Shown here: one piece after another, positions 17,157 through 25,649 of the stretch
How positions within the stretch are numbered: the stretch's first letter is position 1
Layout: each line of letters begins with the position of its first letter
From: Flavobacterium hydrophilum
Lineage (GTDB): Bacteria; Bacteroidota; Bacteroidia; Flavobacteriales; Flavobacteriaceae
Assembly (NCBI RefSeq): GCF_003202405.1
Contig: NZ_QJHL01000003.1
Coordinates: forward strand, 434,001-498,000
Length of the DNA stretch: 64,000 nucleotides
Reading direction: 5' to 3'
Position numbers and translations under genes: made by a program
The notes under the pieces: model-generated
The model's input: only the letters and a program-made list of their open reading frames with translations
Told to the model about the DNA's origin: nothing
Databases searched by the model: none

Positions 17157-17501
17157 TTATTTCAACTCCAAAGCATTTCCTTCAAACTGAATTCCGTCCC
17201 AGCCTAAGTTGATGAAATTTCTAATGTTTTGATGATTTGTTCCGTTTGGATCTTTTAAAACTTCTTCAAAATAAAAAGCGCCAAAACAGGCTAAAGTTTC
17301 TTCTTTGCTTAAGTTTTGCAATTTTGCGAAAGAAAATAATTTGCAGGAACCTGAATTTTCGCCCGCAGCATTATGTTGAGTTCCGTTTTGGAAAGCAGTT
17401 GGCGTAAAGTTGTAGTTTTCCTCGATTACTGAAATAGTTTCAGGAAATGTTATTTGTGTTGGGTTTTGTTTTACTTTTTCTAAAAAGGTTTGGATGCTCA
17501 T
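17157..17501 (-). CDS. HopJ type III effector family protein
   Basis: 114-residue soluble protein matching the HopJ family (PF08888). Recognisable parts are the opening (FLEKVKQNPTQITFPETI), the core YNFTPTAFQNG with NAAGENSGSCKLFSFAK, and the final FINLGWDGIQFEG. The name comes from Pseudomonas. The family is widespread in free-living bacteria without type III secretion, so an effector role here is unlikely. Function unknown. Confidence 0.9.
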   Translation of the reverse strand: MSIQTFLEKVKQNPTQITFPETISVIEENYNFTPTAFQNGTQHNAAGENSGSCKLFSFAKLQNLSKEETLACFGAFYFEEVLKDPNGTNHQNIRNFINLGWDGIQFEGNALELK

Positions 17502-17523
17502 GATATATTATTTGATGTTTTTT

Positions 17524-17583
17524 CGCCACGAATTTCACAAATTCCACTAATTAAACTCGTGCTAATTTGTGAAATTCGTGGCG
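17524..17583. repeat. perfect 20-bp inverted repeat
   Basis: CGCCACGAATTTCACAAATT (17524-17543) is the exact reverse complement of 17564-17583, with a 20-base loop. On the plus strand it is followed by ACTTTTTC. It lies between the start of the HopJ-like gene and the end of rsmI, and may act as a terminator or structured RNA. Confidence 0.85.
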
Positions 17584-17623
17584 ACTTTTTCTTTATTTAA
17601 TTCTAATTTGTGGTTAAAAATAT

Positions 17624-18343
17624 TTATTCCTCTTCGTCTTTCGAATATTTACTTTTCTTAGCTTCTTTCTCTATTGTTTTTCCGGCAACAACTACAACAA
17701 TTTCTCCTCGTGGCGCTGTTTTCTCAAAATGTATCAGGACTTCTTTTGCAGTCCCGCGTACATTTTCTTCGTGTAATTTTGATAATTCACGCGAAACGCA
17801 AACTTGTCTGTCTTCTCCAAAATACTGAATAAATTCACTTAAAGTTTTAACTAGTTTATGTGGAGAAACATACAAAATCATCGTTCGGGTTTCTTCGGCC
17901 AAAGCCAAAAAACGGGTCTGGCGTCCTTTTTTCTCCGGAAGGAAACCTTCAAAAATAAAACGGTCATTCGGCAGTCCGCTGTTTACTAAAGCGGGAACAA
18001 AAGCCGTTGCACCCGGAAGGCATTCTACTTCAATCTTGTTTTCGACACATGCCCGGGTCAATAAGAAACCCGGATCTGAAATCGCCGGAGTTCCTGCATC
18101 TGAAATTAAGGCGATGGTTTCGCCTGCTTTTAAACGTGCAATTAAATTTTCGGTCGTTTTATGCTCGTTGTGCATATGATGGCTGTGCATGTGTGTGCCA
18201 ATTTCAAAATGCTTCAGCAATTTGCCACTCGTTCGGGTATCTTCGGCCAAAATCAAATCGACTTCTTTGAGAATCCGGATGGCACGAAAAGTCATGTCTT
18301 CGAGATTGCCAATTGGCGTTGGAACGATATATAATTTAGACAT
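17624..18343 (-). CDS. rsmI: 16S rRNA (cytidine1402-2'-O)-methyltransferase
   Basis: SAM-dependent tetrapyrrole-methylase-fold enzyme that 2'-O-methylates C1402 of 16S rRNA. 239 residues. Signature segments are LYIVPTPIGNLEDMT (3-17), LAEDTRTSGKLL, ISDAGTPAISDPG and CLPGATAFVPALVNSG, followed by FIFEGFLPEKKGRQ. The tail KEAKKSKYSKDEEE is charged and short. It lies 38 bases downstream of a hypothetical gene on the same strand. Confidence 0.96.
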   Translation of the reverse strand: MSKLYIVPTPIGNLEDMTFRAIRILKEVDLILAEDTRTSGKLLKHFEIGTHMHSHHMHNEHKTTENLIARLKAGETIALISDAGTPAISDPGFLLTRACVENKIEVECLPGATAFVPALVNSGLPNDRFIFEGFLPEKKGRQTRFLALAEETRTMILYVSPHKLVKTLSEFIQYFGEDRQVCVSRELSKLHEENVRGTAKEVLIHFEKTAPRGEIVVVVAGKTIEKEAKKSKYSKDEEE

Positions 18344-18381
18344 AGTTTGTTTGTGAAATGTAAAATGTGAGATGGCAATGA

Positions 18382-19401
18382 TTATGAAAATTTCTTCTCA
18401 ATAATTCCAAGAAAACGCTCTTCATAATCTTCTTTACCTTGCCAGTCGTTATAATCCGGTTTTACCATCGTGTCGATGAATTCTTTTGCTTCGCTATAAT
18501 CATCAAAAGTCAGAAGTTGATTTAAAACACGGCTGTAATCTTCGGTATTGTTTCCGAAAAGGTTTTTGGTAAAGGCAATTCGGTCGTTTAAATCTATATG
18601 GAAACCTTTTGCCAGTTTTTCGTTTAACGGAACTGTTTTTGGTTTTGCAGGTTCCGCAATTACAGTCTGAACAGGTTCTTTTTTCTCTTTAAATTCATTT
18701 GTAGATGCAGTTGGTGTTGGAGTGACATTTTCAAAATCGTCAACTTTTACAAATTGCGCATCGGCATAATTAACGCCTAAAATATCTTCAAACGAAATAG
18801 ACACAGCATTAGATTTTGAAGTTGTTTCTGCTTTTGGTTCTACTGCCTTTATTTCTTCTTTTTCTAATTCAAATGCAGGTTTAAAATCAGGAATTGGTTT
18901 TAAATCGCTTACTGTTTTAAAAGAAAGTTCTTCGGCTGGTTCTGTTTCTTTTTTGGCTTCCAAAACAGGGGCTTCAATTTCTTTAGCAATCTCCTCAACA
19001 ATTTCTACGGGAATATCGACTACAATTTCTTTTGGCTCAATAATCACTTTTGGAAGTTCGGCAACGATTTCTTCAGGGGATTCTTCAATAATTTCAGGTT
19101 CAGCAATAGTTTCTGCCTCAATTGCAGTTTCCTCAACGGCGACAGGGAGTGTTTCTTCAGCCTTAATTTCTGTAGCAGGATTTTCTTCTTTTTCAAAAAT
19201 AGTTTCAACCTGAGTTTCTATTTCGCTATATCCGATAGTTGGTTTTAAATCATCGAAATTTTCTTCTACAAATTTTAAAATCGCCAGTTTCTCGTATAAT
19301 TTCTGTGTTTCCAAATACAATTGATTGATATCGGATTTGTTTTTAAGTTTTAAAATTCGATGTGCAATGCTGATTAAATCGGCTTCCAGTTTTTTTTTCA
19401 T
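18382..19401 (-). CDS. hypothetical protein with long Glu/Pro/Val-rich disordered middle
   Basis: 339 residues, family not recognised. The N-terminus (1-60) is a basic-to-acidic helical region (KKKLEADLISIAHRILKLKN). Residues about 70-210 are low-complexity repeats of E, I, V, P and A such as EEIVAELPKVIIEPKEI, and are probably disordered. The C-terminal 90 residues (LAKGFHIDLNDRIAFTKNLF to the end) look folded and conserved, with DYNDWQGKEDYEERF near the end. No signal peptide. It is close to rsmI and divergent from tdk. It may be a cytosolic scaffold or ribosome-associated protein, but this is a guess. Confidence 0.8.
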   Translation of the reverse strand: MKKKLEADLISIAHRILKLKNKSDINQLYLETQKLYEKLAILKFVEENFDDLKPTIGYSEIETQVETIFEKEENPATEIKAEETLPVAVEETAIEAETIAEPEIIEESPEEIVAELPKVIIEPKEIVVDIPVEIVEEIAKEIEAPVLEAKKETEPAEELSFKTVSDLKPIPDFKPAFELEKEEIKAVEPKAETTSKSNAVSISFEDILGVNYADAQFVKVDDFENVTPTPTASTNEFKEKKEPVQTVIAEPAKPKTVPLNEKLAKGFHIDLNDRIAFTKNLFGNNTEDYSRVLNQLLTFDDYSEAKEFIDTMVKPDYNDWQGKEDYEERFLGIIEKKFS

Positions 19402-19533
19402 AACTATTGAAATTATAGTGAATAGGGTATTTTAGTATATTTTGAATGTATTTTTTATTCGCGAAAGAAATTCGCCTGATATTTATTTTCTGTTAATAAA
19501 TGCGAGCGAATCTTCAATTTGATAAAAATTCTC

Positions 19534-19541
19534 TACTTTTG
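19534..19541 (+). promoter_or_regulatory. candidate -7 box for tdk
   Basis: TACTTTTG matches TAnnTTTG, about 90 bases before the tdk start chosen here. The position favours the later start codon and a long leader. Confidence 0.45.
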
Positions 19542-19631
19542 AAAAAGTGTAAAATAACAATTTTCCACGTCAATTTATTACCAGTACAAAGTAATAAAAA
19601 CTATTCATTTTTAAAGGTAGAAAAATACAAA

Positions 19632-20222
19632 ATGTTTCTCGAAAATACAGTAAATCACAAAGAACAATTTGGCTGGATTGAAGTTATTTGTGGATCAATG
19701 TTTTCGGGTAAAACCGAGGAGTTAATCCGCAGATTAAAACGCGCCCAATTTGCCAGACAAAAAGTCGAAATCTTCAAGCCTGCTATTGATACACGTTATC
19801 ATGACGAAATGGTAGTATCTCACGATTCCAACGAAATTCGCTCAACTCCCGTTCCGGCAGCTGCGAATATCGCAATTTTAGCACAAGGCTGTGACGTCAT
19901 CGGAATTGACGAAGCGCAGTTTTTTGATGATGAAATTATCACGGTTTGTAATGATCTTGCCAATCAGGGAATTCGTGTGATAGTTGCAGGACTTGATATG
20001 GATTTTAAAGGAAATCCATTCGGACCAATGCCCGGACTTATGGCTACTGCAGAATATGTAACTAAAGTTCATGCCGTTTGTACCAGAACCGGAAACCTGG
20101 CAAATTACAGTTTCCGTAAAACCGATAATGATAAATTGGTGATGCTTGGCGAAACCGAAGAATATGAGCCGCTTAGCCGTGCAGCGTATTATAATGCCAT
20201 GAAAAAAATACAGGAAAAATAG
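19632..20222 (+). CDS. tdk: thymidine kinase
   Basis: Type II thymidine kinase of 196 residues, phosphorylating thymidine to dTMP. The start is the ATG at 19632. The reading frame is open from 19500, but the added 44 residues fit no TK family and overlap the likely promoter. The P-loop GSMFSGKT lies at 21-28, with the catalytic region IGIDEAQFFDD and the lasso-domain AVCTRTGNLANYSF. Bacterial and human TKs usually carry four zinc Cys here (CxxC and CRxC). This protein has VCTRTG and YEPLSRAAYY, so only one Cys remains and the zinc site is lost. Confidence 0.94.
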   Translation: MFLENTVNHKEQFGWIEVICGSMFSGKTEELIRRLKRAQFARQKVEIFKPAIDTRYHDEMVVSHDSNEIRSTPVPAAANIAILAQGCDVIGIDEAQFFDDEIITVCNDLANQGIRVIVAGLDMDFKGNPFGPMPGLMATAEYVTKVHAVCTRTGNLANYSFRKTDNDKLVMLGETEEYEPLSRAAYYNAMKKIQEK

Positions 20223-20251
20223 ATTGTAGTTTTATTTAAAAATACCATAAA

Positions 20252-20671
20252 ATGAGAAAACAGAATATTCTATTTTTAGCAATTATTATAATAGCGTTGG
20301 GTACAGCAGGGTATTTTTATTTTTTTCTTGCTGAAAATACTGAAGAAGTAAATAAAGAAGTTGTTGAATTGGTTAAAAAATACAATGAAAATTGCCCGTT
20401 GATTATTCAGGATGGAATTCGTCTGGAAAGTGTAAGTTTACACGAAGAAAGAACTGTGCAGTATAATCTGATTTTATTAAATGTTATAAAGCAAACAGCT
20501 GAGATAAATGTTATAAAAACAGAAATTGAAAAAAGCCTCATTAGTACAGCTAAATCAAATGCAGGTCTTAAGACTTTTAGAGAAAATGACTATACATTAG
20601 TTTATAGCTACAGTGATAAAAAGAAAGTCTTTTTATTTAATGTGAAGATATTTCCGGATCAGTATAAATAA
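20252..20671 (+). CDS. hypothetical membrane-anchored protein
   Basis: 139 residues. The N-terminal membrane helix (ILFLAIIIIALGTAGYFYFFL) is probably an uncleaved anchor, followed by a soluble alpha/beta domain (VELVKKYNENCPLIIQDGIRLES onward). The pattern of a Cys-Pro after the first helix and strand-forming segments resembles small periplasmic sensor-like domains, but no family is recognised. It lies 29 bases after tdk and ends at a bidirectional terminator, so it is probably co-transcribed with tdk. Confidence 0.75.
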   Translation: MRKQNILFLAIIIIALGTAGYFYFFLAENTEEVNKEVVELVKKYNENCPLIIQDGIRLESVSLHEERTVQYNLILLNVIKQTAEINVIKTEIEKSLISTAKSNAGLKTFRENDYTLVYSYSDKKKVFLFNVKIFPDQYK

Positions 20672-20690
20672 GCTTTTAATCCAAATAAAA

Positions 20691-20730
20691 ACCCGACAGA
20701 TTTTAAAAAATTTGTCGGGTTTTCTATTTT
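20691..20730. terminator. bidirectional terminator between convergent tdk-operon and rpoN
   Basis: ACCCGACAGATTTT pairs with AATTTGTCGGGT (20691-20720), with T-rich tracts on both sides. The stem sequence is nearly the same as the terminator at 48918. Confidence 0.88.
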
Positions 20731-20740
20731 ATAGAAAAAA

Positions 20741-22201
20741 CTAAATCTTCTTTCTCATCCTTGCCACCGGAATATCAAGTTGTTCACGGTATTTGGCAAT
20801 TGTTCTTCTGGCAATCGGATACCCTTTTTCTTTTAAGATTTCGGCCAATTGATCGTCTGGAAGCGGTTTCTTTTTATCTTCTTCCTCAATTGTATTCTTA
20901 AGAATCTTTTTGATTTCTAAAGTCGAAACATCTTCTCCCTGATCGTTTTTCATCGCTTCAGAGAAAAATTCTTTAATCAGTTTTGTTCCGTATGGCGTTT
21001 CAACATATTTGCTGTTGGCAACACGCGAAATTGTCGAAATATCCAAACCAACCATATCTGCAATGTCTTTTAAGATCATGGGTTTTAATTTGGTTTCATC
21101 GCCATCTAAGAAAAATTCTTCCTGATAGTGCATAATCGCATTCATTGTTACAAAAAGTGTTTCCTGACGCTGTCTGATCGCATCGATAAACCATTTAGCC
21201 GAATCCAGTTTTTGTTTGATAAACTGAACCGCATCTTTCTGTGCCGTCGATTTATCACGGGAATCTTTATACGTCTGCATCATTTCCTGATAATCTTTAG
21301 AAACGTGCAGGGAAGGAGCATTTCGTCCGTTTAGAGTCAGCTCTAATTCACCGTCTACAATTCTGATCGCAAAATCCGGAACAACGTTTTCCGTAACTTT
21401 ATTGTTTCCTGTAAAAGAACCACCCGGTTTTGGATTCAGTCTTTCGATTTCGTGAATGGCTTTTTTAAGCTGTTCGTTTGAAACCGCGTATTTCTGTAAA
21501 AGTTTATCGTAATGTTTTTTAGTAAAAGCATCAAACTGATTTTCAATAATATCAATCGCTAAATCAACATATTCAGTCGGTGTTTTGTGCTTTAATTGTA
21601 ATAAAAGACATTCCTGTAAATCACGCGCCCCAACTCCTGAAGGTTCCAACTCGTGAATTACATGAAGCATTTTTTCGACCATTGCTTCGTCAGTATAAAT
21701 TCCCTGAGTAAAAGCCATATCGTCTACAATATCCGGAATGCTTCTGCGGATGTAACCCATATCATCAATACTTCCAACAAGAAATTCAGCGATTTCACGC
21801 TCCTGATCATTCAGAATAAAAGTATTCAGCTGATTGATTAAATCCTGATGAAAACTGATTGGAGATGCAAAAGGCGTTTCGCGTTCTTCATCTTCACTGT
21901 AATTGTTAACCTGTGTTTTGTAATCAGGCGTATCGTCGTCGCTTAGATATTCATCAATGTTGATGTCCTCAGCTTCGATTCTGTCTGATTCGGCATCATC
22001 ATAATCGTCGTAGTCTTCATTAGCGAATTCATCTGCTTCGTATTCGTCTTCCTGTCCGGCTTCTAAAGCAGGATTTTCGTTCATTTCTTCTAATAAACGC
22101 TGTTCAAAAGCTTGCGTAGGCAATTGAATTAACTTCATCAGCTGAATTTGCTGTGGAGATAATTTCTGGGATAATTTTAAATTTAAAAATTGCTTAAGCA
22201 T
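20741..22201 (-). CDS. rpoN: RNA polymerase sigma-54 factor
   Basis: Alternative sigma factor of 486 residues that recognises -24/-12 promoters and needs AAA+ activators. Region I is the Gln/Leu-rich start (LNLKLSQKLSPQQIQLMKLI). A long acidic region II (about 55-110, DEYEADEFANEDYDDYDD) follows. The core-binding region follows with SGVGARDLQECLLLQ, and the DNA-binding part contains DISTISRVANSKY and the RpoN box ARRTIAKYRE near the C-terminus. Monocistronic. Confidence 0.96.
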   Translation of the reverse strand: MLKQFLNLKLSQKLSPQQIQLMKLIQLPTQAFEQRLLEEMNENPALEAGQEDEYEADEFANEDYDDYDDAESDRIEAEDINIDEYLSDDDTPDYKTQVNNYSEDEERETPFASPISFHQDLINQLNTFILNDQEREIAEFLVGSIDDMGYIRRSIPDIVDDMAFTQGIYTDEAMVEKMLHVIHELEPSGVGARDLQECLLLQLKHKTPTEYVDLAIDIIENQFDAFTKKHYDKLLQKYAVSNEQLKKAIHEIERLNPKPGGSFTGNNKVTENVVPDFAIRIVDGELELTLNGRNAPSLHVSKDYQEMMQTYKDSRDKSTAQKDAVQFIKQKLDSAKWFIDAIRQRQETLFVTMNAIMHYQEEFFLDGDETKLKPMILKDIADMVGLDISTISRVANSKYVETPYGTKLIKEFFSEAMKNDQGEDVSTLEIKKILKNTIEEEDKKKPLPDDQLAEILKEKGYPIARRTIAKYREQLDIPVARMRKKI

Positions 22202-22281
22202 TTATAATTGTTAAAAGTTTCATATTTCAAGAAACAGTTTAAGCAACTTGAAATGTGGGATTTGAGAAGGTTTTTGTTTTT

Positions 22282-22809
22282 TTATGGTTTTAAAATAGTA
22301 GCTGAATGACTTACTTTTTGAAAGTCTCCGTCATCACTTACAAAAAACCAATTATTTTGGATGCATAATTCTAAATAATAAGCATCGTTAAAATCAATGG
22401 TTTTGAAATTCATTAATACATTTTCAATATTTATTGAATTAAAATTATCTGAAAAACGCTCTGATAATTTTAAAATCTGATTGATGCAACTTTCAATAAC
22501 TTTTTCGGTATTTTTATATCTGGAGGATGCGAGATAATCTTTTTTGTAATCTGCGGTATAGTTTTTTGTTTCATTTTTCCAAAGATTAAAATCTAATCTT
22601 AAATTGGAATTTGAAAATTCAGAAATAATAAGGCTGTTGAGAACAATATCACAATTGTATGTTTTTAGTTGTCTAAGGAAATTTGAAATACTTGATTGCT
22701 TGTTTTTTTCATAATTTCCAATAGGAGAAAATAGAAACATCCAAATATTATTATCAAAAAAAAACATTTGATTGTATTTAGGTGTGAAATCCTGTATTTT
22801 AATCTCCAT
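22282..22809 (-). CDS. PIN-domain protein (putative ribonuclease) of a STAS/HATPase module
   Basis: 175-residue protein with a PIN nuclease fold. The acidic residues expected for metal binding are present: D19 in FFFDNNIW, E64 in LIISEFSN, D142 in DFNDAYY, and D159/D160/D162 in FVSDDGDF. The order fits PIN ribonucleases such as VapC toxins, but it is longer than VapC (about 130), with an extra Lys/Tyr-rich helical insert (about 75-125). No VapB-type antitoxin is next to it. The gene overlaps the DUF4325 gene upstream by 11 bases, so they are co-translated. I infer that the neighbouring STAS and ATPase proteins regulate it. Confidence 0.82.
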   Translation of the reverse strand: MEIKIQDFTPKYNQMFFFDNNIWMFLFSPIGNYEKNKQSSISNFLRQLKTYNCDIVLNSLIISEFSNSNLRLDFNLWKNETKNYTADYKKDYLASSRYKNTEKVIESCINQILKLSERFSDNFNSINIENVLMNFKTIDFNDAYYLELCIQNNWFFVSDDGDFQKVSHSATILKP

Positions 22810-23149
22810 TTATTATTGAATTTGTAGAGTCTTCAAATCTGTCTTTGTCTCGAAAATATTCTTTAGCTCTTTTTACTACTTCACTAAAAAGTATTCTATC
22901 CTCTTTTGCTACGTTTTTTAAATTTAAATATTTATTTAAAAAATCATCAGAATAAGTAGGATTACTATATAGTTGACCAATGGCCGCATTCAAGAAAGCT
23001 GTTGTCATTATAGATATTCCTTCAAAGTCAACAGCTACCGTTTCATTCTTTTTCAAATAATCAGTAATTAAATCATGTATCAAATCTCCGTCACTTGTAG
23101 ATACAGCGATGTCTCCCTTGATAATTTCTCGGATTATTATAGTGCTCAT
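22799..23149 (-). CDS. STAS-like (DUF4325) protein
   Basis: 116-residue single-domain protein. The N-terminal STSDGDLIHDLITDYLKKNETV followed by VDFEGISIMTTAFLNAAIGQL (about 40-60) matches the DUF4325 pattern, a STAS-like fold related to anti-sigma-factor antagonists. Thr49/Thr50 occupy the place where SpoIIAA-type proteins carry the phosphorylated Ser (DSSG). The C-terminus (LKNVAKEDRILFSEVVKRAKEYF) is helical. The gene sits between the STAS-HATPase gene (48 bases upstream) and the PIN gene (overlap). I infer that it is the switchable partner of the ATPase. Confidence 0.83.
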   Translation of the reverse strand: MSTIIIREIIKGDIAVSTSDGDLIHDLITDYLKKNETVAVDFEGISIMTTAFLNAAIGQLYSNPTYSDDFLNKYLNLKNVAKEDRILFSEVVKRAKEYFRDKDRFEDSTNSIINGD

Positions 23150-23197
23150 TTTAAAAGTATTTTATACAAAATTAGTGTTTTTTATATTAGTAAAAAG

Positions 23198-24088
23198 TTA
23201 AAAAGTGAAATCCCAATTTTCTGAATGTTCTTCAGCCAAAGAATAGTATGATTTGTCATTTAAATTAAACCTTAAGTTTGCGATTGTTCCTTGAAATGGA
23301 TTTTCTAATATTTTGGTTTCAGTTACACCTCTTTTGTATTCCCAAAAACCATTTGATGAAATGATTTGAATTTTTCCATTATTCAATTTTATAAATTCAA
23401 AAATTATATCTAAACCTAAGCCGCCAGGAATGTTTCCAGATTTTGTAGTATTTCCTTTTTGCATTGCCCAAGAAATTGCGTCACAACTAGATAATTCATT
23501 TTCGTTTTTCAAAAATCGATTTACATTTTCTTTAATATTTACACCTCGGTCAACGATCGTTATATTAAATTGTTTTTCTAAAGAATTTGGGAAATACTGC
23601 CCGCAAGTATGAATGAAATTGCATTTTCCATGGGTTCTGGCGTTTTCATAAAGTTCAAAAATGTTTTGCATTATTTTTTTTCCTAATTTTTCACTATGTG
23701 ATGGAAAATCTTTTTTGCTTAATAATTCTTTTTTAATGTAAGTATTAAAGCCTTCGTCATCAGTTGGATTAAATTTTCTGTATTTAACGACAGTGTCGTA
23801 GTGATCTATTGCTTTTTCAAAACCATGGTTGCTTAAAAACTCATTTTTACATAAAATTTTTTGTACAGAATTATTAAAATTTTGAAAAGTTATTTTTTTG
23901 TTTTCATTTTCGAGAATTTCAATCATTGTGCCCAATACAGCACAAAGATTTGCTTCAAAAAAATGAACGCCAGCAAAATCAAAAATTATGTTTTCATCTT
24001 TTATTTTGCTGGCATCATTAACAAGATTAATTAGCTTTTGATAACCTGTCCAATCACTGGTTATGTTGTTTTCAAAGTAAATGATCAT
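23198..24088 (-). CDS. STAS-like plus HATPase (anti-sigma/kinase-like) protein
   Basis: 296-residue two-domain protein. Residues 1-95 look STAS-like (NIIFDFAGVHFFEANLCAVLG), with no Ser/Thr at the usual phosphorylation site. Residues about 130-280 form a Bergerat ATPase: N-box LYENARTHG (E145, N149, H153), VDRGVN (D180, G182), GGLGLDIIF (222-230) and a final GT at 267-268. There is no His-kinase dimerisation domain, so it resembles SpoIIAB/RsbW-type Ser/Thr kinases. It starts 20 bases downstream of asnS on the same strand and opens the three-gene module. Local base composition is clearly more AT-rich than in the flanking core genes. Confidence 0.85.
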   Translation of the reverse strand: MIIYFENNITSDWTGYQKLINLVNDASKIKDENIIFDFAGVHFFEANLCAVLGTMIEILENENKKITFQNFNNSVQKILCKNEFLSNHGFEKAIDHYDTVVKYRKFNPTDDEGFNTYIKKELLSKKDFPSHSEKLGKKIMQNIFELYENARTHGKCNFIHTCGQYFPNSLEKQFNITIVDRGVNIKENVNRFLKNENELSSCDAISWAMQKGNTTKSGNIPGGLGLDIIFEFIKLNNGKIQIISSNGFWEYKRGVTETKILENPFQGTIANLRFNLNDKSYYSLAEEHSENWDFTF

Positions 24089-24108
24089 AGGTTAGAAACT
24101 TATGATTC

Positions 24109-25554
24109 TTAAAACTCTGCACTTCCAGGAGTTCTTGGGAAAGGAATTACGTCTCTAATGTTTGTCATTCCAGTTACAAACAATACTAAACGCTCAAATC
24201 CTAAACCAAAACCTGCGTGAGTTGCCGATCCAAATCTTCTGGTGTCTAAATACCAGTATAATTCTTCTTCGTCGATTTCTAAAGCTTTCATTTTTTCAAC
24301 CAAAACATCGTAACGCTCTTCTCTTTCAGAACCGCCAACGATTTCTCCAATTCCAGGGAAAAGAATATCCATTGCTCGAACTGTTTCTCTTCCTGGTTCA
24401 GTGTTGTCGTTCAAACGCATGTAAAACGCTTTGATGTTTGCCGGGTAATCAAATAAAATTACCGGACATTTAAAGTGTTTTTCCACTAAATAACGCTCGT
24501 GTTCTGATTGTAAATCAGCACCCCATTCGTTGATGATATATTGGAATTTCTTCTTTTTATTTGGAGTTGAATCTCTTAAAATGTCAATAGCTTCCGTATA
24601 AGAAACACGTTTGAAGTTGTTCTCCAAAACGAAGTTCAATTTCTCCAACAAAGCCATTTCGCTTCTGTCTGCCTGAGGTTTTGATTTCTCTTCTTCAAGA
24701 AGTCTTCCTTCTAAGAATTTCAAGTCATCTCCACAATTGTCTAAAGCATATTTAATTACGTACTGAATAAAATCTTCAGCCAAATCCATGTTGTCATCCA
24801 AATCGTTGAAAGCAACTTCAGGCTCGATCATCCAGAATTCTGCCAAGTGACGAGAAGTGTTTGAGTTTTCTGCTCTAAAAGTTGGTCCAAAAGTATAAAT
24901 CTGACCCAAAGCCATAGCGAAAGTTTCTCCTTCTAATTGTCCGGAAACTGTTAAGTTCGTGTGTTTTCCAAAGAAATCTTTTTTGAAATCAATGTTTCCT
25001 TCTTCATTTTTTGGAAGATTATCCAAAGGCAATGAAGTAACTTGAAACATTTCTCCAGCACCTTCAGCATCAGCTCCGGTAATAATTGGCGTATTTACAT
25101 ACACAAATCCTTTGTCCTGAAAATATTTGTGAACAGCAAATGACAATACTGAACGTACACGCATAATCGCTCCAAAAGCATTAGTACGAACACGCAGGTG
25201 AGCATTTTCACGTAAAAACTCCAAAGAGTGTTTTTTAGGCTGCATTGGGAATTTCTCTGCATCAGAATCTCCTAAAATTTCAAGTTTATTCACCTGAATT
25301 TCATATTTCTGACCCGCACCTTTACTTTCAACCAAAGTTCCAATTACAGAAACCGCAGCTCCGGTCGTGATTCTTTTTAAAATCTCTTCCGGTGTATTTT
25401 CAAAATCAACAACACATTGTATATTATTAATTGTAGAACCGTCATTAAGCGCGATGAACTGATTATTTCTAAAAGTTCTCACCCATCCTTTTGCATTCAC
25501 TTCCTGTAGCGTCGTCGTACTGTTTAATAAGTCTTTAACCTTTGTGTGTTTCAT
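24109..25554 (-). CDS. asnS: asparaginyl-tRNA synthetase
   Basis: Class IIb synthetase of 481 residues charging tRNA-Asn. The N-terminal OB-fold (about 15-110, with GWVRTFRNNQFIALNDGS) binds the anticodon. Class II motif 2 is TFRAENSNTSRHLAEFWMIEPE and motif 3 is GFGLGFERLVLFVTGM, ending in the typical RTPGSAEF tail. Asn rather than Asp specificity is suggested by the overall match and the C-terminus. It has a promoter-like box 68-75 bases upstream; the three-gene STAS/PIN module follows it closely. Confidence 0.96.
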   Translation of the reverse strand: MKHTKVKDLLNSTTTLQEVNAKGWVRTFRNNQFIALNDGSTINNIQCVVDFENTPEEILKRITTGAAVSVIGTLVESKGAGQKYEIQVNKLEILGDSDAEKFPMQPKKHSLEFLRENAHLRVRTNAFGAIMRVRSVLSFAVHKYFQDKGFVYVNTPIITGADAEGAGEMFQVTSLPLDNLPKNEEGNIDFKKDFFGKHTNLTVSGQLEGETFAMALGQIYTFGPTFRAENSNTSRHLAEFWMIEPEVAFNDLDDNMDLAEDFIQYVIKYALDNCGDDLKFLEGRLLEEEKSKPQADRSEMALLEKLNFVLENNFKRVSYTEAIDILRDSTPNKKKKFQYIINEWGADLQSEHERYLVEKHFKCPVILFDYPANIKAFYMRLNDNTEPGRETVRAMDILFPGIGEIVGGSEREERYDVLVEKMKALEIDEEELYWYLDTRRFGSATHAGFGLGFERLVLFVTGMTNIRDVIPFPRTPGSAEF

Positions 25555-25621
25555 TTTAATTTTAGATTTTAGATTGCCGATTTTACATTAAAATAAAATC
25601 AGTGTTTTTTATATCGAATTG

Positions 25622-25629
25622 CAAATATA
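25622..25629 (-). promoter_or_regulatory. candidate -7 box for asnS
   Basis: On the minus strand TATATTTG matches TAnnTTTG, about 70 bases before the asnS ATG. It lies between asnS and repeat copy C. Confidence 0.5.
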
Positions 25630-25649
25630 AACGATAATAATTAATTTTT

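Noticed and set aside
17157..17501. HopJ as a secreted effector
   Set aside because: The family is widespread outside pathogens; no type III secretion genes or export signal are present.
18953..19213. 86-codon plus-strand Ser/Ile/Thr-rich frame
   Set aside because: Antisense to the Glu/Val-rich repeats of the 339-residue protein gene, whose codons produce this composition.
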